Source: Marivirga harenae (GTDB lineage: Bacteria > Bacteroidota > Bacteroidia > Cytophagales > Cyclobacteriaceae). From it: a stretch of DNA of 64,000 nt. Positions 35,088 through 44,228 of this stretch are shown in pieces. Position 1 is the stretch's first letter. The number at the start of each line of letters is the position of its first letter. The position numbers and the translations under genes are program-made. Under the pieces are notes generated by a model. It was given only the letters and a program-made list of their open reading frames with translations. It made no database searches and was not told the origin of the DNA. Location of the stretch: the NCBI RefSeq assembly GCF_030534335.1, contig NZ_CP130565.1, positions 3,183,501-3,247,500 of the forward strand, read 5' to 3'.

Positions 35088-36044
35088 ATGAGACTTTATT
35101 TGACCACATTGATTCTTTTAATGTATTGTTATAGCAGCACTGCCCAAGGACTTTTGTTCAGGGATTATTTGAAAATCTATACTAATAGCAATATAGATAT
35201 TATGTATATCTATGACAAAGATACAAGTAAATTAGAACCTCACCATTTTGTATTTAGCGATGAGCTTTTGACAGAAATTTATGATAGTGATGACAAAAAT
35301 CTTGAAAAAGTAAAAAAGTATCAGGAAAGAGCTACCCGGAAGAGTGATTATAAATATGATAGTGGTATTATTCACCTTGATTTTTGGCCGTATTGGGAAA
35401 CTGTAAAAGATGATTTAATTAAAACAGTTCAAAAAAGTAAAAAGGAAACAGAGGAGGGAACAGAAAAAGAACAAGAACAACAAGTTATAGCTAATCAAAA
35501 AAGGGTGAAAAGAGCGATACCTATTACAACAGTCGAATTCGATACTAGTGGAGAAGATTTGGAAATTAAAGATGTTAATTTTTTTATAAAATTAACGGAA
35601 AGGCAAACACTTAAAATTAAACGGAGATCGGTAGCGATAGGAGCATTTACTATACCCGCAAGAATTCATTTAAATGGAAGAGGTGAGTCAAATTCTTTAT
35701 TCACTGCAGATTTGAATGTGGGGTTATATATAGCAAAAGAGTTTGGTAAAACTCGATTTCAGTTTAATAAATTTGAGGCAAAGGAGGTTAATAATGTTTG
35801 GGGTGTAGGACTTTTTGGAATGCTCAATGGACAAGAGCTTAAATCTACAAACACTTCAGATCAATTAACAATAACTACTACCGAACCGTTTTTTAGCCCT
35901 GGGATAGTATTATATAAAAGGATTGAGAAAATTAATTTTTTCAGTAGTGTTGGTATTGATATGCCGATCACCAGTAATGGCAATAAGTGGGATTTCGCAA
36001 ATGAGCCATGGATTGGTTTTGGATTTGGCATAGAGATTTTTTAA
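35088..36044 (+). CDS. Secreted protein of unknown function, 318 aa
   Basis: A 318-aa protein with a signal peptide (MRLYLTTLILLMYCYSSTAQG). The middle is charged (EKEQEQQVIANQKR) and the second half is strand-rich with alternating residues, ending KWDFANEPWIGFGFGIEIF; an aromatic C terminus is typical of outer-membrane beta-barrel proteins. No family is recognised. It is transcribed on the plus strand, away from the TPR-MazG-helicase operon, from a shared spacer that contains an inverted repeat. Confidence 0.6.
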   Translation: MRLYLTTLILLMYCYSSTAQGLLFRDYLKIYTNSNIDIMYIYDKDTSKLEPHHFVFSDELLTEIYDSDDKNLEKVKKYQERATRKSDYKYDSGIIHLDFWPYWETVKDDLIKTVQKSKKETEEGTEKEQEQQVIANQKRVKRAIPITTVEFDTSGEDLEIKDVNFFIKLTERQTLKIKRRSVAIGAFTIPARIHLNGRGESNSLFTADLNVGLYIAKEFGKTRFQFNKFEAKEVNNVWGVGLFGMLNGQELKSTNTSDQLTITTTEPFFSPGIVLYKRIEKINFFSSVGIDMPITSNGNKWDFANEPWIGFGFGIEIF

Positions 36045-36246
36045 TCCTATACCGCATAAATCACATTAAATAAAATTGCTGTTAGTATTTAGTAGCCAGG
36101 TGTGTGATTTAGTAATTATAGTAGAAGCTTTCGATACAGGTGGATAACTAAGTCACCCCTACGAACACTTAGTCAAGAGTATTTGAAAGTATTATAAAAT
36201 TGATAAGGTCAACGTGAATTTATTAATTTGTACCTTTCTATCAGTA

Positions 36247-38712
36247 CTATACAGCTTTCGCTTTTACTCTTGATAGATCTTTTTTCAAACCATTATTGTA
36301 GATCGTGCTAACGATATTGAGATCAAGTGATTTCACTCCATATGTTGAATCATTTCTGACATGATCTTCCTTTTCTTGATTCTTCAGATATTCAATAAAT
36401 ATTTGTGTAGAATCAATTCGTTCACTTAAATCCCTTATTCCTTTTTTATTGGAATGGGCGAATGCCTCCTGAAGGAGGTTGAAATAGTGAGGATCATAGA
36501 TTGGTGTATCCTGAAGCACTAAATCTATATAGTGGAATGAGTTGAGTAATTTTTTTAAATAATAAATACCGCAGGAGTTTATTCTTATCTCCGATTCTGA
36601 ATTTAATTCTACCCCTTCTTCAACATCGGAACTGATTGATTTTGTTTCAATCATTTTATAATCAATGAGTTGATAAACTTCATTATATATAATTTCCTCA
36701 TTATGGCCAGCAAGTTCAAACACAATAATGATTTCACCCACTGGTAGATGAAAGTCTTTAAATGAATGTGTCTCTGCTAAATCATATAAGTAATTTAAAA
36801 GCCGTATTTTTGTAAAGTGATTTCTATTATTTTTTGCAGGGTAGAATAAATTTGAAATTATACTCTCTTCGTGATGATAATAGTATTTCGATTCTAAAGC
36901 AACAGATTTTACAAATTCCCAGATTGGTATTGTAAAATCACTGGAAGTCATGTAATCAGTGATTTTTGTATGACCGGAAAGAAGAAAATAGTTAAATTTT
37001 TCAAGCCCAGCTCTAATATCAGGGTAAGAAGTCTCTTCCAGAAAATTGAGAATTTCTGAGTTTTTCTCCTCAAATAAAGTCTTTTTTAGATTATCAAAAA
37101 AGTTACCTAACAATGCAGGGGAAAATTTAAATTTTGCAGAATTAGTGGTGCCATGTAAACTATCAAAATCATAGTTGTCAATTACATACTGAATTCTACT
37201 CTTTAAGACAGCTCCATAATAAGGAGCTGTAATATGGACAACCGGAGACTGATATGCATCGAATGGAGGCTTATTCTTCCACTGGAAATAGTAGCCTTCT
37301 CTAAGGGAAATCATAACTAATGCTTTTAAGTTTCTCTTTAGACTTTGGCCTAAAAGATAAACCTCCTTTTGTGTATCTATCCCAAGCTGATCAGCATTGT
37401 CAAGGATGATAACGAGTCTTTTGTGACAGACTTGAACAAGATATTCTGAGACCTTTTGAAAATGTTCAATATCATTTTGAGTTACTAGATCAATAAATTC
37501 TCCAATCTTTTGTTCTATTATTGTTTTATCAGAAGCAAATGGTTTCCACTTTCCATCAATATTTCTTTTGATTTCTTTAGAGTAAATCTTTTTAAGAATA
37601 TTAAATTGTGTAAGATTTAGTTTTGGATAATCATCATAAAGTTGATTTATTAACTTTCTGTAAATAGCTTTAGTATCTAGAACTTGTTGTTTAGTAAATC
37701 CTCTAAAATCAGTATACAAAAGTGGTCGATTGTTTTTGATTTTCTCCGAAAGAATTACTTCGGAAAAATATTTAATAAAGGTTGTTTTACCTGCACCTTT
37801 GCTGCCTATAATTACTATCGGGTCAGGAGTTTTAGTGTGTTGTTGCGTGATTTCTTTTTCTAAATGATCCTGAGTATTTTTTGTATTTCTAAGTGGAATA
37901 ATACGAGAATCGAACTTCGGAGGTTCATCGTTGAAAAGTACATTAAGTTCTGATGTATGCTTATTTAAATCTTCATTTTTGATGTAACATTGCTTTAGAA
38001 TCTCGGCATCAGACAAATTCTCTATTTCATAAATCTCAGAGAATATTTGTGTTATTATAGGATATAAATGTTGAGAGTAGTCATTTCTTATCAGTTCTTC
38101 ACTTTTATTTTTTAGAACTAAAGATTCAACCAATCTTGAGCCAGCTACGTCATCTAAGAAAAACCTGATTCTCCCGTTTTTCTGAATTGAAGTCCTAGAA
38201 AGAAGGTTATAAAATTTTATGAAATTGCTTTCAATGTGTTCGAGGCTTTTGAAAATAAAAGCCTCATTTTCTTCCCAATTAGAACCATCAGTATTGACAA
38301 ATCGTGCAACAATAAACTGATGGCCGTTAGAGATTACCCCATAGGTGAGATTCCTTTTCTGAATATATTCACGAATTTGATCAATAACCTCCTCATTTCC
38401 TTTTTTGAGAGTTTTAAGTTTTATTTTGTCTCCTTTATCCGGAAAAGTCAAAACATGAAAATTCTTTTTAGCCTCAATAATAAATCTAAAGTTGGAAGTA
38501 CTTACTTCATAGTCAAAATAACCTGGCTTAACATAACCTTCTCTGTTTATATCTGGCTCTTTCCAATCTAGCACCTTAATTAGAAGTTGATCTAATAACT
38601 TACTTCTTGTGTCAGATTCGGACATATCTGATACTTTATAAGTTTCAAATTCCTTTTTAAAATTGTAAAAGTTCTCTAAAGCTATATCTATCATAGGTTT
38701 TCTTTTCAACAA
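36247..38712 (-). CDS. HsdR_N-like nuclease fused to P-loop ATPase
   Basis: An 821-aa protein. Residues 30-150 resemble the N-terminal nuclease domain of type I restriction subunit R (SDTRSKLLDQLLIKVLDW, then PGYFDYEV with D67, and FIIEAKKNF with E80/K82). A P-loop ATPase follows with Walker A GSKGAGKT (303-310) and Walker B RLVIILDNADQL (432-443), giving a STAND or AAA-like arrangement, and the last 300 residues are helical, probably a sensor part. A single protein combining nuclease, ATP-driven switch and sensor is a common anti-phage design. An ATG at residue 7 (38694) is an alternative start. No methyltransferase or specificity gene is nearby, so it is not part of an R-M system. Confidence 0.75.
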   Translation of the reverse strand: MLKRKPMIDIALENFYNFKKEFETYKVSDMSESDTRSKLLDQLLIKVLDWKEPDINREGYVKPGYFDYEVSTSNFRFIIEAKKNFHVLTFPDKGDKIKLKTLKKGNEEVIDQIREYIQKRNLTYGVISNGHQFIVARFVNTDGSNWEENEAFIFKSLEHIESNFIKFYNLLSRTSIQKNGRIRFFLDDVAGSRLVESLVLKNKSEELIRNDYSQHLYPIITQIFSEIYEIENLSDAEILKQCYIKNEDLNKHTSELNVLFNDEPPKFDSRIIPLRNTKNTQDHLEKEITQQHTKTPDPIVIIGSKGAGKTTFIKYFSEVILSEKIKNNRPLLYTDFRGFTKQQVLDTKAIYRKLINQLYDDYPKLNLTQFNILKKIYSKEIKRNIDGKWKPFASDKTIIEQKIGEFIDLVTQNDIEHFQKVSEYLVQVCHKRLVIILDNADQLGIDTQKEVYLLGQSLKRNLKALVMISLREGYYFQWKNKPPFDAYQSPVVHITAPYYGAVLKSRIQYVIDNYDFDSLHGTTNSAKFKFSPALLGNFFDNLKKTLFEEKNSEILNFLEETSYPDIRAGLEKFNYFLLSGHTKITDYMTSSDFTIPIWEFVKSVALESKYYYHHEESIISNLFYPAKNNRNHFTKIRLLNYLYDLAETHSFKDFHLPVGEIIIVFELAGHNEEIIYNEVYQLIDYKMIETKSISSDVEEGVELNSESEIRINSCGIYYLKKLLNSFHYIDLVLQDTPIYDPHYFNLLQEAFAHSNKKGIRDLSERIDSTQIFIEYLKNQEKEDHVRNDSTYGVKSLDLNIVSTIYNNGLKKDLSRVKAKAV

Positions 38713-38786
38713 TCGCTAATGTTGTTATTTAACATGACAAATTAGCTTAATATTTCAATGAATGAAAGTATTGAAACATAATTAAA

Positions 38787-39425
38787 TCAATGTCTTTTAT
38801 CCTCTGAAATAAATGGTATAAGATTAAACATCTCTCTCATCCTTGACCTTACCCTGTTTCCATAGAGGTTTTCTAATTCCGCAGGATTTAAGTTTGTAGT
38901 GGCATGGGTAATCATTCCTCTGGTGGTGAAAAGGCTATAGCGATTGAGGAGGATTTCGGCTATGGTGTTGGTTTCGTTTCCGAAGTGTTTGATTGTGGAT
39001 TCCAAGCCGAGGTCATCGAGGCATAGGGTGCGTGGCACCATTTGATCTTGATAACGTTGGAAGTGGGCCTTTGAGTATTTGTTGATTATGGAAAAGCCAT
39101 GATCGAGAAATTCGTAAGAAATTTCTCTTGTTGATTTAACTGGATATTTGTGGACTGTGTGGAGGAAATGGCGGAAGAGCATCATGAGTGTTGTTTTGCC
39201 ACAGCCTACGGGACCTGTTAACAAAAGCCCTTTTCTTATGGAAAGTTTGTACTGCACGCAGAGCTTTTCATCCTCGAAAAAATACGCCAGTATTTTGAAG
39301 ATAATTTCATAGTCAGCAGGGTAAACTTTAAAGTGATTTCCGAATTCTGATTGACCTGCCTTGTGCAGAAAATCAATGCATTTTTCAAATTGGAACTTGT
39401 TGCTTGAGTAGTTTTTTGGTTGCAT
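38787..39425 (-). CDS. DnaC/IstB-like ATPase
   Basis: A 212-aa AAA+ ATPase of the DnaC/IstB type. Walker A is GPVGCGKTT in LLTGPVGCGKTTLMM, Walker B is LCLDDLG, sensor 1 lies in THATTNLNP, and an arginine-finger region is in YGNRVRSRMREMF. In phage and plasmid replication modules such proteins load the replicative helicase. It follows the initiator-like gene (64 bp gap) on the same strand, so together they form the element's replication module. Length is normal for the family. Confidence 0.85.
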   Translation of the reverse strand: MQPKNYSSNKFQFEKCIDFLHKAGQSEFGNHFKVYPADYEIIFKILAYFFEDEKLCVQYKLSIRKGLLLTGPVGCGKTTLMMLFRHFLHTVHKYPVKSTREISYEFLDHGFSIINKYSKAHFQRYQDQMVPRTLCLDDLGLESTIKHFGNETNTIAEILLNRYSLFTTRGMITHATTNLNPAELENLYGNRVRSRMREMFNLIPFISEDKRH

Positions 39426-39488
39426 TGTGTTTGAGATTTTGATTAAACAAGTGGAGGTCTGAGACCTCCTTTACTGAAGCTCCGGAGG

Positions 39489-40349
39489 TCAAAGCGGTAT
39501 GTCATAGCTTTTATCCTCTTTGTTGTGGAGTTTGCCAGCTTCATTTTTCTCGTCCTGAATGCCATTGAATTTTTTAAAATTCAAGAGCCAGTTTCGGACA
39601 GCTGCTTTCCAATCTTGCATGGGTGATTTTGAACCGACTTTCCAGCCTTTGGCGGAATAGTAATTGAAAAACTTTTCAGCCTCCACGGGAGCGAAGCGAA
39701 CCGGAATTGAATACTTTTCAGTTTGCTCTTGAAAAAAAAGTTTTAACTCTTTTTTTGATGGTGGTGTGAAACGCGAACCTTTTGGTGATGCGTTTTCGCC
39801 AGAATTCGAGATTGGAGCTGAAGCTCTTGAATTTGTGCTGCTTTTAGTTTTTCCTTTTTTTTCCTTTTTTGAATATTCTTTTTCATTATATATATTGTTT
39901 TTAATGTTTGTATAGTTTGTATTGTTTAATGAAGGGTGCAGTACTTGCCTAGTACTAGGCTCACTACTATGCCCACTTTTGCACCTCTTATTTTGGTTAA
40001 GTGGTGCAGTACTTGGGTCACTACTTGTCCCGAAATTGCACATGTAAATCAGGCTTCCACGGACTGGATTTTTAGAAGGGTGGTATTCAATGAAGCCTAA
40101 CCTTTCCAGGTCTTTCAAACATTTCAAATACGTATGTTTTGAACCTATTTTTGAGACCCTTAACATTTGAGCCCTATTGATTGAAATTGGATTTTTAAAA
40201 TGGTTCAGATTCCACATGATGAAAAGCCCAAGGAATAAACTTACATGTGTTGGATTCAATCCATCCTCTTCTTGAATTTTGTCCACGGCCAAGAGGAACT
40301 GGTGAATGAAATTCACCGGTTCCTTTGCTGAGTTTTCATGAGTATCCAT
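39489..40349 (-). CDS. Replication initiator-like DNA-binding protein
   Basis: A 286-aa protein with an N-terminal winged helix-turn-helix-like region (GLNPTHVSLFLGLFIMWNLN, then NRAQMLRVSKIGSKHTYLKC, LKDLERLGFIEYHPSKNPVR), an extended Lys/Ser-rich linker (about 145-200) and a short C-terminal helical part (VGSKSPMQDWKAAVRNWLLN). This architecture matches phage O-like or DnaD-like initiators that precede a DnaC-like loader in Bacteroidota elements. Its start codon overlaps the last base of the excisionase-like gene. Origin sequences might lie inside this gene or in the spacer at 40.7-41.0 kb. Confidence 0.75.
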   Translation of the reverse strand: MDTHENSAKEPVNFIHQFLLAVDKIQEEDGLNPTHVSLFLGLFIMWNLNHFKNPISINRAQMLRVSKIGSKHTYLKCLKDLERLGFIEYHPSKNPVRGSLIYMCNFGTSSDPSTAPLNQNKRCKSGHSSEPSTRQVLHPSLNNTNYTNIKNNIYNEKEYSKKEKKGKTKSSTNSRASAPISNSGENASPKGSRFTPPSKKELKLFFQEQTEKYSIPVRFAPVEAEKFFNYYSAKGWKVGSKSPMQDWKAAVRNWLLNFKKFNGIQDEKNEAGKLHNKEDKSYDIPL

Positions 40350-40618
40350 CAGCTTATTTTGTTTTGTTCCAAAATGCTGTGAATGTCCTGTGAATCGTAG
40401 TATAAAACCCCGCCCATTTTGGTGAATGGCAAGGTGCCGTTTACTCTGAGGTTTTGCAGTGTTCCTGGACTAATGCCCAGGAGTTTTCTAACCTCATCTG
40501 ATTTCAACCATTTTTTGGTTGAAACTCCCTTTTGCTCCGAAAGGAGCTTTCTGAATTCGTCTACGAGTTCCAATTTGAACTCGTGTAAGTCGTCTGTTGT
40601 GATTACTTCTGCTGCCAT
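40349..40618 (-). CDS. Excisionase-like helix-turn-helix protein
   Basis: The start is set at ATG 40618 (MAAEVITTDDLHEFKLELVD); the longer open frame to 40705 adds an unlikely hydrophobic leader. The 89-aa product has a helical N terminus and a MerR-like HTH_17 domain (WLKSDEVRKLLGISPGTLQN, LRVNGTLPFTKMGGVLYYD). Such small proteins act as excisionases or as element regulators in Bacteroidota integrative elements. It overlaps the initiator gene by 1 bp, so these genes form one minus-strand operon together with the DnaC-like gene. Confidence 0.75.
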   Translation of the reverse strand: MAAEVITTDDLHEFKLELVDEFRKLLSEQKGVSTKKWLKSDEVRKLLGISPGTLQNLRVNGTLPFTKMGGVLYYDSQDIHSILEQNKIS

Positions 40619-40857
40619 AAATTTTAGTTGTTTTTGTTGTCGGGACAAAGCTGGGGAAATGATGAAAGTGAAAACAGTTGCAATGGGGGTTGCAACCCCT
40701 TGCAACCCCCATTATTTTTCTTTAAATGAGGTTTTTAGTATGAAAAAAAATAAAATTTGTTTTAAAGGGAAATTTTAGATTGAGGTGAAAAGATTTTAAT
40801 TAACTATATTTGAGGTAGAAAATAATGAACGAAAAATATTAAAGCGAGAGCTTTAGA

Positions 40858-40975
40858 AGTGTACTAGAAAACCGCCAAAATTAAACTAATCACACTACTA
40901 AAAGCTGGTCGCCTGCGCAACGCGTAGGCCCGGCATAGTAGTGTGATGGGCACTTGGCGGTGCCTCTAGTGCGCT
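40858..40975 (+). ncRNA. Five-helix rod-like structured element
   Basis: Nested inverted repeats form one long rod: AGTGTACTAGA (40858) with TCTAGTGCGCT (40965); ACCGCCAA (40871) with TTGGCGGT (40954); ATCACACTACT (40889) with AGTAGTGTGAT (40937); GCTGG (40904) with CCGGC (40930); GCCTGCGC (40911) with GCGTAGGC (40922). Two G-U pairs in the outer helix and one in the innermost pair only on the plus strand, which suggests a plus-strand RNA, though an origin or single-strand structure is possible. It is 46 bp before the alpha-CTD-like gene and divergent from the replication genes. Confidence 0.55.
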
Positions 40976-41020
40976 TTGTCGGTGTCCTGCGCTATTTTAT
41001 AGCGGGGATGAAAAGAAATT

Positions 41021-41245
41021 ATGAAGGAATCCCCGTTAAATATATTGAACATCCCTTTAGAGGAACTTCAAATGAGCAGTGAACTCTTAAGGTTTGCTGA
41101 AGCTCACAAACTCCATTCAGTATCAGACATGATTTCAATAGGCACCAGGAATCTCGAAGAATTACCTGGCTTTAATAAAAGACTACTATTTGAATATCTT
41201 CAATTACTTGAAAAGCATGGACTGGATGAATTTATGGAAAGTTGA
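41021..41245 (+). CDS. Stand-alone RNA polymerase alpha-CTD-like protein
   Basis: A 74-aa protein that matches the C-terminal domain of the RNA polymerase alpha subunit: LNIPLEELQMSSELLRFAEA, then HKLHSVSDMISIGTRNLEEL and PGFNKRLLFEYLQLLEKHGL, with the helix-hairpin-helix spacing of that fold. It lacks the N-terminal assembly domain of RpoA. Such a fragment could bind DNA or activators and alter host or element transcription; its actual role is unknown. It lies divergent from the replication operon, directly downstream of the rod-like structured element. Confidence 0.75.
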   Translation: MKESPLNILNIPLEELQMSSELLRFAEAHKLHSVSDMISIGTRNLEELPGFNKRLLFEYLQLLEKHGLDEFMES

Positions 41246-41285
41246 GAGTCCCATCCTTAATCCTTCCACAACAGGGAAGGGAATA

Positions 41286-42494
41286 TTATAATTTAGTTTT
41301 ATCAACCTCAGCATTACTAATCAAATCATTCATCACTTCTTGGACATGCTCAATAGTGGAATTCTCAGCCATGTAGAATTTGTTTTTTAAGCTTGCTTTG
41401 GAAATTTGTTTTTGGTTTACAGTTGAGAAATTTTTGGTAATGAAATCTAGTAAATCTTCCGTTGAGGAGGCATTGATAAGTTTTGATTTCACCAATAATT
41501 TCATGGAATAGGCTAGTTGAGCTACTGAAAGTTCACAATGGATTTTATCAGATTTGCTTATTTGTCGGTCTGCATTATTATCATTGAAATCAAAATGTAT
41601 TTCTATTTGTTTTTGCTTTGTAAAATATTCAATTTCTTCAGTTATCCATTTTATTAATTGATCCTTAATACTTTCTGCTCTTGGTATATATTCAAAATCG
41701 GGCTTGACTTGACATTGGTTCAAAAGCTTTTTAAAAAGTTGAAGACATCCTAATTGCTTCTGGATTGTGGGCTTTGATTGATAATGCACAGTGATTTTTT
41801 TTGCTACATAATTGTAGAAGGGATAGGTGTTAAAATTGATGTATATCAATGAAAGTATCAGTTCCCTCTCCATTTTTATCCCAGAAACCTCAGTATTCAA
41901 TGTGTTTTTAATCTCCCTTAGATAGGATTTGCAATAAATTAATTCCTTAAATGTTGTGCCTTTAGGCGCAATTAGAAAATTTTCTAAAGGCATCATTAAA
42001 ACGGTGACAAATGACTTATCAATATTTTTACTATTGCAGACTTGTTGGAAATCCTCAATTTGTTGAGATACAAAAGCTTTCGAATTGTAGAAGTAAGCTG
42101 AAGGAATAATTTCACTTGCAGCGAAATATTTAGAAAAGTGCTTTTCTATAAATGTTAGCAAGTCCATCAATGTATTCAATAGCAGGACTTTAAATCTAAG
42201 CAGTTGATTATCTCTTTCGATTTCATCTAGCTTAGGAATATCTTTGCCTTCTATTTTTTTGGTAAGGTCATTTGATAAAAAAATGAGTTTGCTTTGATAG
42301 GTCTGTATGATTCTTTCTACTACCTTTTCTTTCAAGTCACTAAAAACTAGTTTCATTAGAGCTTTTTTAATCCTTTGTTCCTCCTTCGGAATAGCTCTTA
42401 ATAAATCTGAAATTTCTGTAGTATTAAAATTTAGGTTGTTGTTTTTCAATTTGTTTGAGACAAAGTCTTCAAACATTTCAAGTTCATATTTCAC
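41286..42494 (-). CDS. RteC-like helical protein of the element
   Basis: A 402-aa, mostly helical protein. Its C-terminal part (KIHCELSVAQLAYSMKLLVK, then LLDFITKNFSTVNQKQISKA, NKFYMAENSTIEHVQEVMND) has the layout of the RteC domain that regulates excision in Bacteroides conjugative elements. The first 270 residues have no recognised domain. It lies between the integrase and the alpha-CTD-like gene, as in other Bacteroidota integrative elements. The RteC assignment rests on the pattern of hydrophobic and charged residues and remains moderate. Confidence 0.55.
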   Translation of the reverse strand: MKYELEMFEDFVSNKLKNNNLNFNTTEISDLLRAIPKEEQRIKKALMKLVFSDLKEKVVERIIQTYQSKLIFLSNDLTKKIEGKDIPKLDEIERDNQLLRFKVLLLNTLMDLLTFIEKHFSKYFAASEIIPSAYFYNSKAFVSQQIEDFQQVCNSKNIDKSFVTVLMMPLENFLIAPKGTTFKELIYCKSYLREIKNTLNTEVSGIKMERELILSLIYINFNTYPFYNYVAKKITVHYQSKPTIQKQLGCLQLFKKLLNQCQVKPDFEYIPRAESIKDQLIKWITEEIEYFTKQKQIEIHFDFNDNNADRQISKSDKIHCELSVAQLAYSMKLLVKSKLINASSTEDLLDFITKNFSTVNQKQISKASLKNKFYMAENSTIEHVQEVMNDLISNAEVDKTKL

Positions 42495-42717
42495 TTTAAG
42501 CCTAAGGTTTCAGTTTTTAAATTTAAAAAAGCAGTCTAATTAATGGGGAGTGTTGGTTCAATTTGGCTAAAATATTTTTTGTTTTTAATTAATTAAAAAT
42601 GGTACTATTTAAACGCAATATTATACAAATGATTATAATTGACAATAAATTAATGTAACTATTTAGCTGTATACACATGCAATATATATTATAGGTTCAA
42701 TGTGAAGGAAAGGCAGA

Positions 42718-43956
42718 TTAGTCTGCCTTTCTCGTCTGTTCTGAGCTTGAAAGCTTTTCCTTGAGTGCTGCCATGTCAGTACCGATTTTATTCTCTACTA
42801 CCTTGGCATAGATTTGAGTGGTTGATAATTTGGTATGACCTAACATTTTGCTAACTGTTTCCATTGGAACACCATTAGTTAAAGTAACTGTAGTGGCGAA
42901 TGTATGCCTTGCAATGTGAAAAGTTAACTGCTTTTTGATTCCGCAAATGTTTGCTATTTCTTTTAAGTAGGCATTTGTTTTTTGGTTGGAAACCACTGGC
43001 AATAATTGGTTTTCTTGAGCCTTGGGATGATCTTCATATTTTTCGATCAATTCAAGTGCTTTTGGTAACAAAGGAACAGCGAATGGAGTGGAGGTTTTTT
43101 GACGTTTATATTGGATCCATTTTTCGCCATTAATTCCAATTACAATATGATCTTTGCTTAAATTGAATAGGTCAATATAAGAAAGCCCTGTATAGCAGCT
43201 GAAAATAAATATATCCCTGATTTGTTGTAGCCTGGCAATGTCTAATTCCTTTACCTCAATTGCTGACAGTTCTTCTTCTGTTAGATAGGTTCTTGTTGAT
43301 TTTTCATAGGAGATATGATACTTCTTAAAAGGGGTATCGGCTATCCAGTCCATTTTGTAAGCATAATTTAACACTTTCCTAAATCGACACATATGTTTCA
43401 TTATACCATTATGACCAATTGGTTTTTGATGGTCTTTTGGTTTCCATGCTCTCAAAAATGCTTCGAAATCAAGTAGGAACTTATAGTCGACTTTCTCGAT
43501 GGATATATCTGAAAGATTCTTTTTGGCGCTTAAGAACCTTTCAAAGTATCGCTCTGTCACTTTATAGTGCTTTAAGGTTCCTGTAGAAAAATTATTGATG
43601 TTTTGGTCATAATGATACTTTGAAGCTGAGAGCAGTGTAATTTGCTGTTCTTCCTCTAGGTTGAATAACTTGTTTCGAATGATTTCTGCTGAGATGAATT
43701 CATCTTTTAACTGCAGATTCTCAAAGATTTCAAAAGCTTTATTATAGGTCTGATCAAGATATCTGTTAAGCTTTCGAACTTCTATAGAAGTTCCAGAAAC
43801 TCTTTGACTAGTATTCCATTTTTCTACTGGAACCTTTCTTTTTAATGAACTGTCACAATGTTTTCCATTGTGAGTTAGCCTAATGTAAATAGGTGCTTTT
43901 CCGTTTTTTGCTTTATACTTTTTCAGTATAAATCGCACTGAGAATGAGTTGCTCAT
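42718..43956 (-). CDS. Tyrosine integrase
   Basis: A 412-aa site-specific recombinase of the Bacteroidota type. It has the phage-integrase N-terminal SAM-like domain (about 100-205), the catalytic H-x-x-R in FHIARHTFATTVTLTNGVPM and the nucleophile Tyr in STTQIYAKV. The first catalytic Arg position reads CYTGLSYIDL with Ser, as in many Bacteroidota integrases. It reads toward the element's interior, about 275 bp from the tRNA, and is expected to act on the 16-bp core and the GGGCACAAA arm sites. Its start at 43956 gives the normal N terminus (MSNSFSVRFILKKYKAKNGK). Confidence 0.93.
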   Translation of the reverse strand: MSNSFSVRFILKKYKAKNGKAPIYIRLTHNGKHCDSSLKRKVPVEKWNTSQRVSGTSIEVRKLNRYLDQTYNKAFEIFENLQLKDEFISAEIIRNKLFNLEEEQQITLLSASKYHYDQNINNFSTGTLKHYKVTERYFERFLSAKKNLSDISIEKVDYKFLLDFEAFLRAWKPKDHQKPIGHNGIMKHMCRFRKVLNYAYKMDWIADTPFKKYHISYEKSTRTYLTEEELSAIEVKELDIARLQQIRDIFIFSCYTGLSYIDLFNLSKDHIVIGINGEKWIQYKRQKTSTPFAVPLLPKALELIEKYEDHPKAQENQLLPVVSNQKTNAYLKEIANICGIKKQLTFHIARHTFATTVTLTNGVPMETVSKMLGHTKLSTTQIYAKVVENKIGTDMAALKEKLSSSEQTRKAD

Positions 43957-44000
43957 AACATTTAATTAATGATTTAAACATTACAGTTTTGAGCAACAAA

Positions 44001-44140
44001 AGGGGCACAACAAATGACGACAACAATTAATAAAGTATCAGATAAAGTGGGTTAAAATATAGTTAAACCACATTAACCTGATTTTGTGCCCCAATTTAGT
44101 AATAATAGTTTAGGGCACAAATAGGGCACATTTTATTTGA
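44001..44140. repeat. Arm-type integrase sites, right
   Basis: The 18-mer GGGCACAAATAGGGCACA (44123-44140) is repeated from the left end, with further copies nearby: GGGGCACAA at 44002 and an inverted TTTTGTGCCCC at 44092. Spacing and orientation match integrase arm sites next to attR. The span also includes the gap between the integrase gene and the tRNA. Confidence 0.6.
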
Positions 44141-44173
44141 TATTCGTTGGTATTATATGAATCAAATAAAACA

Positions 44174-44207
44174 AAAAAGCCCTAAATCATAAGATTTAAG
44201 GCTTTTT
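44174..44207 (-). terminator. tRNA terminator supplied by the element
   Basis: On the minus strand, AAAAAGCCTTAAATC pairs with GATTTAGGGCTTTTT (one G-U pair), followed by further Ts. It lies between the tRNA 3' end and the integrase arm sites, so the element restores a terminator for the tRNA. Confidence 0.75.
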
Positions 44208-44228
44208 GAAGCTAATTAAATTAGTTGT

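Noticed and set aside
40419-40778. Plus-strand frame opposite the excisionase-like gene
   Set aside because: A shadow of the minus-strand gene with no protein-like pattern.
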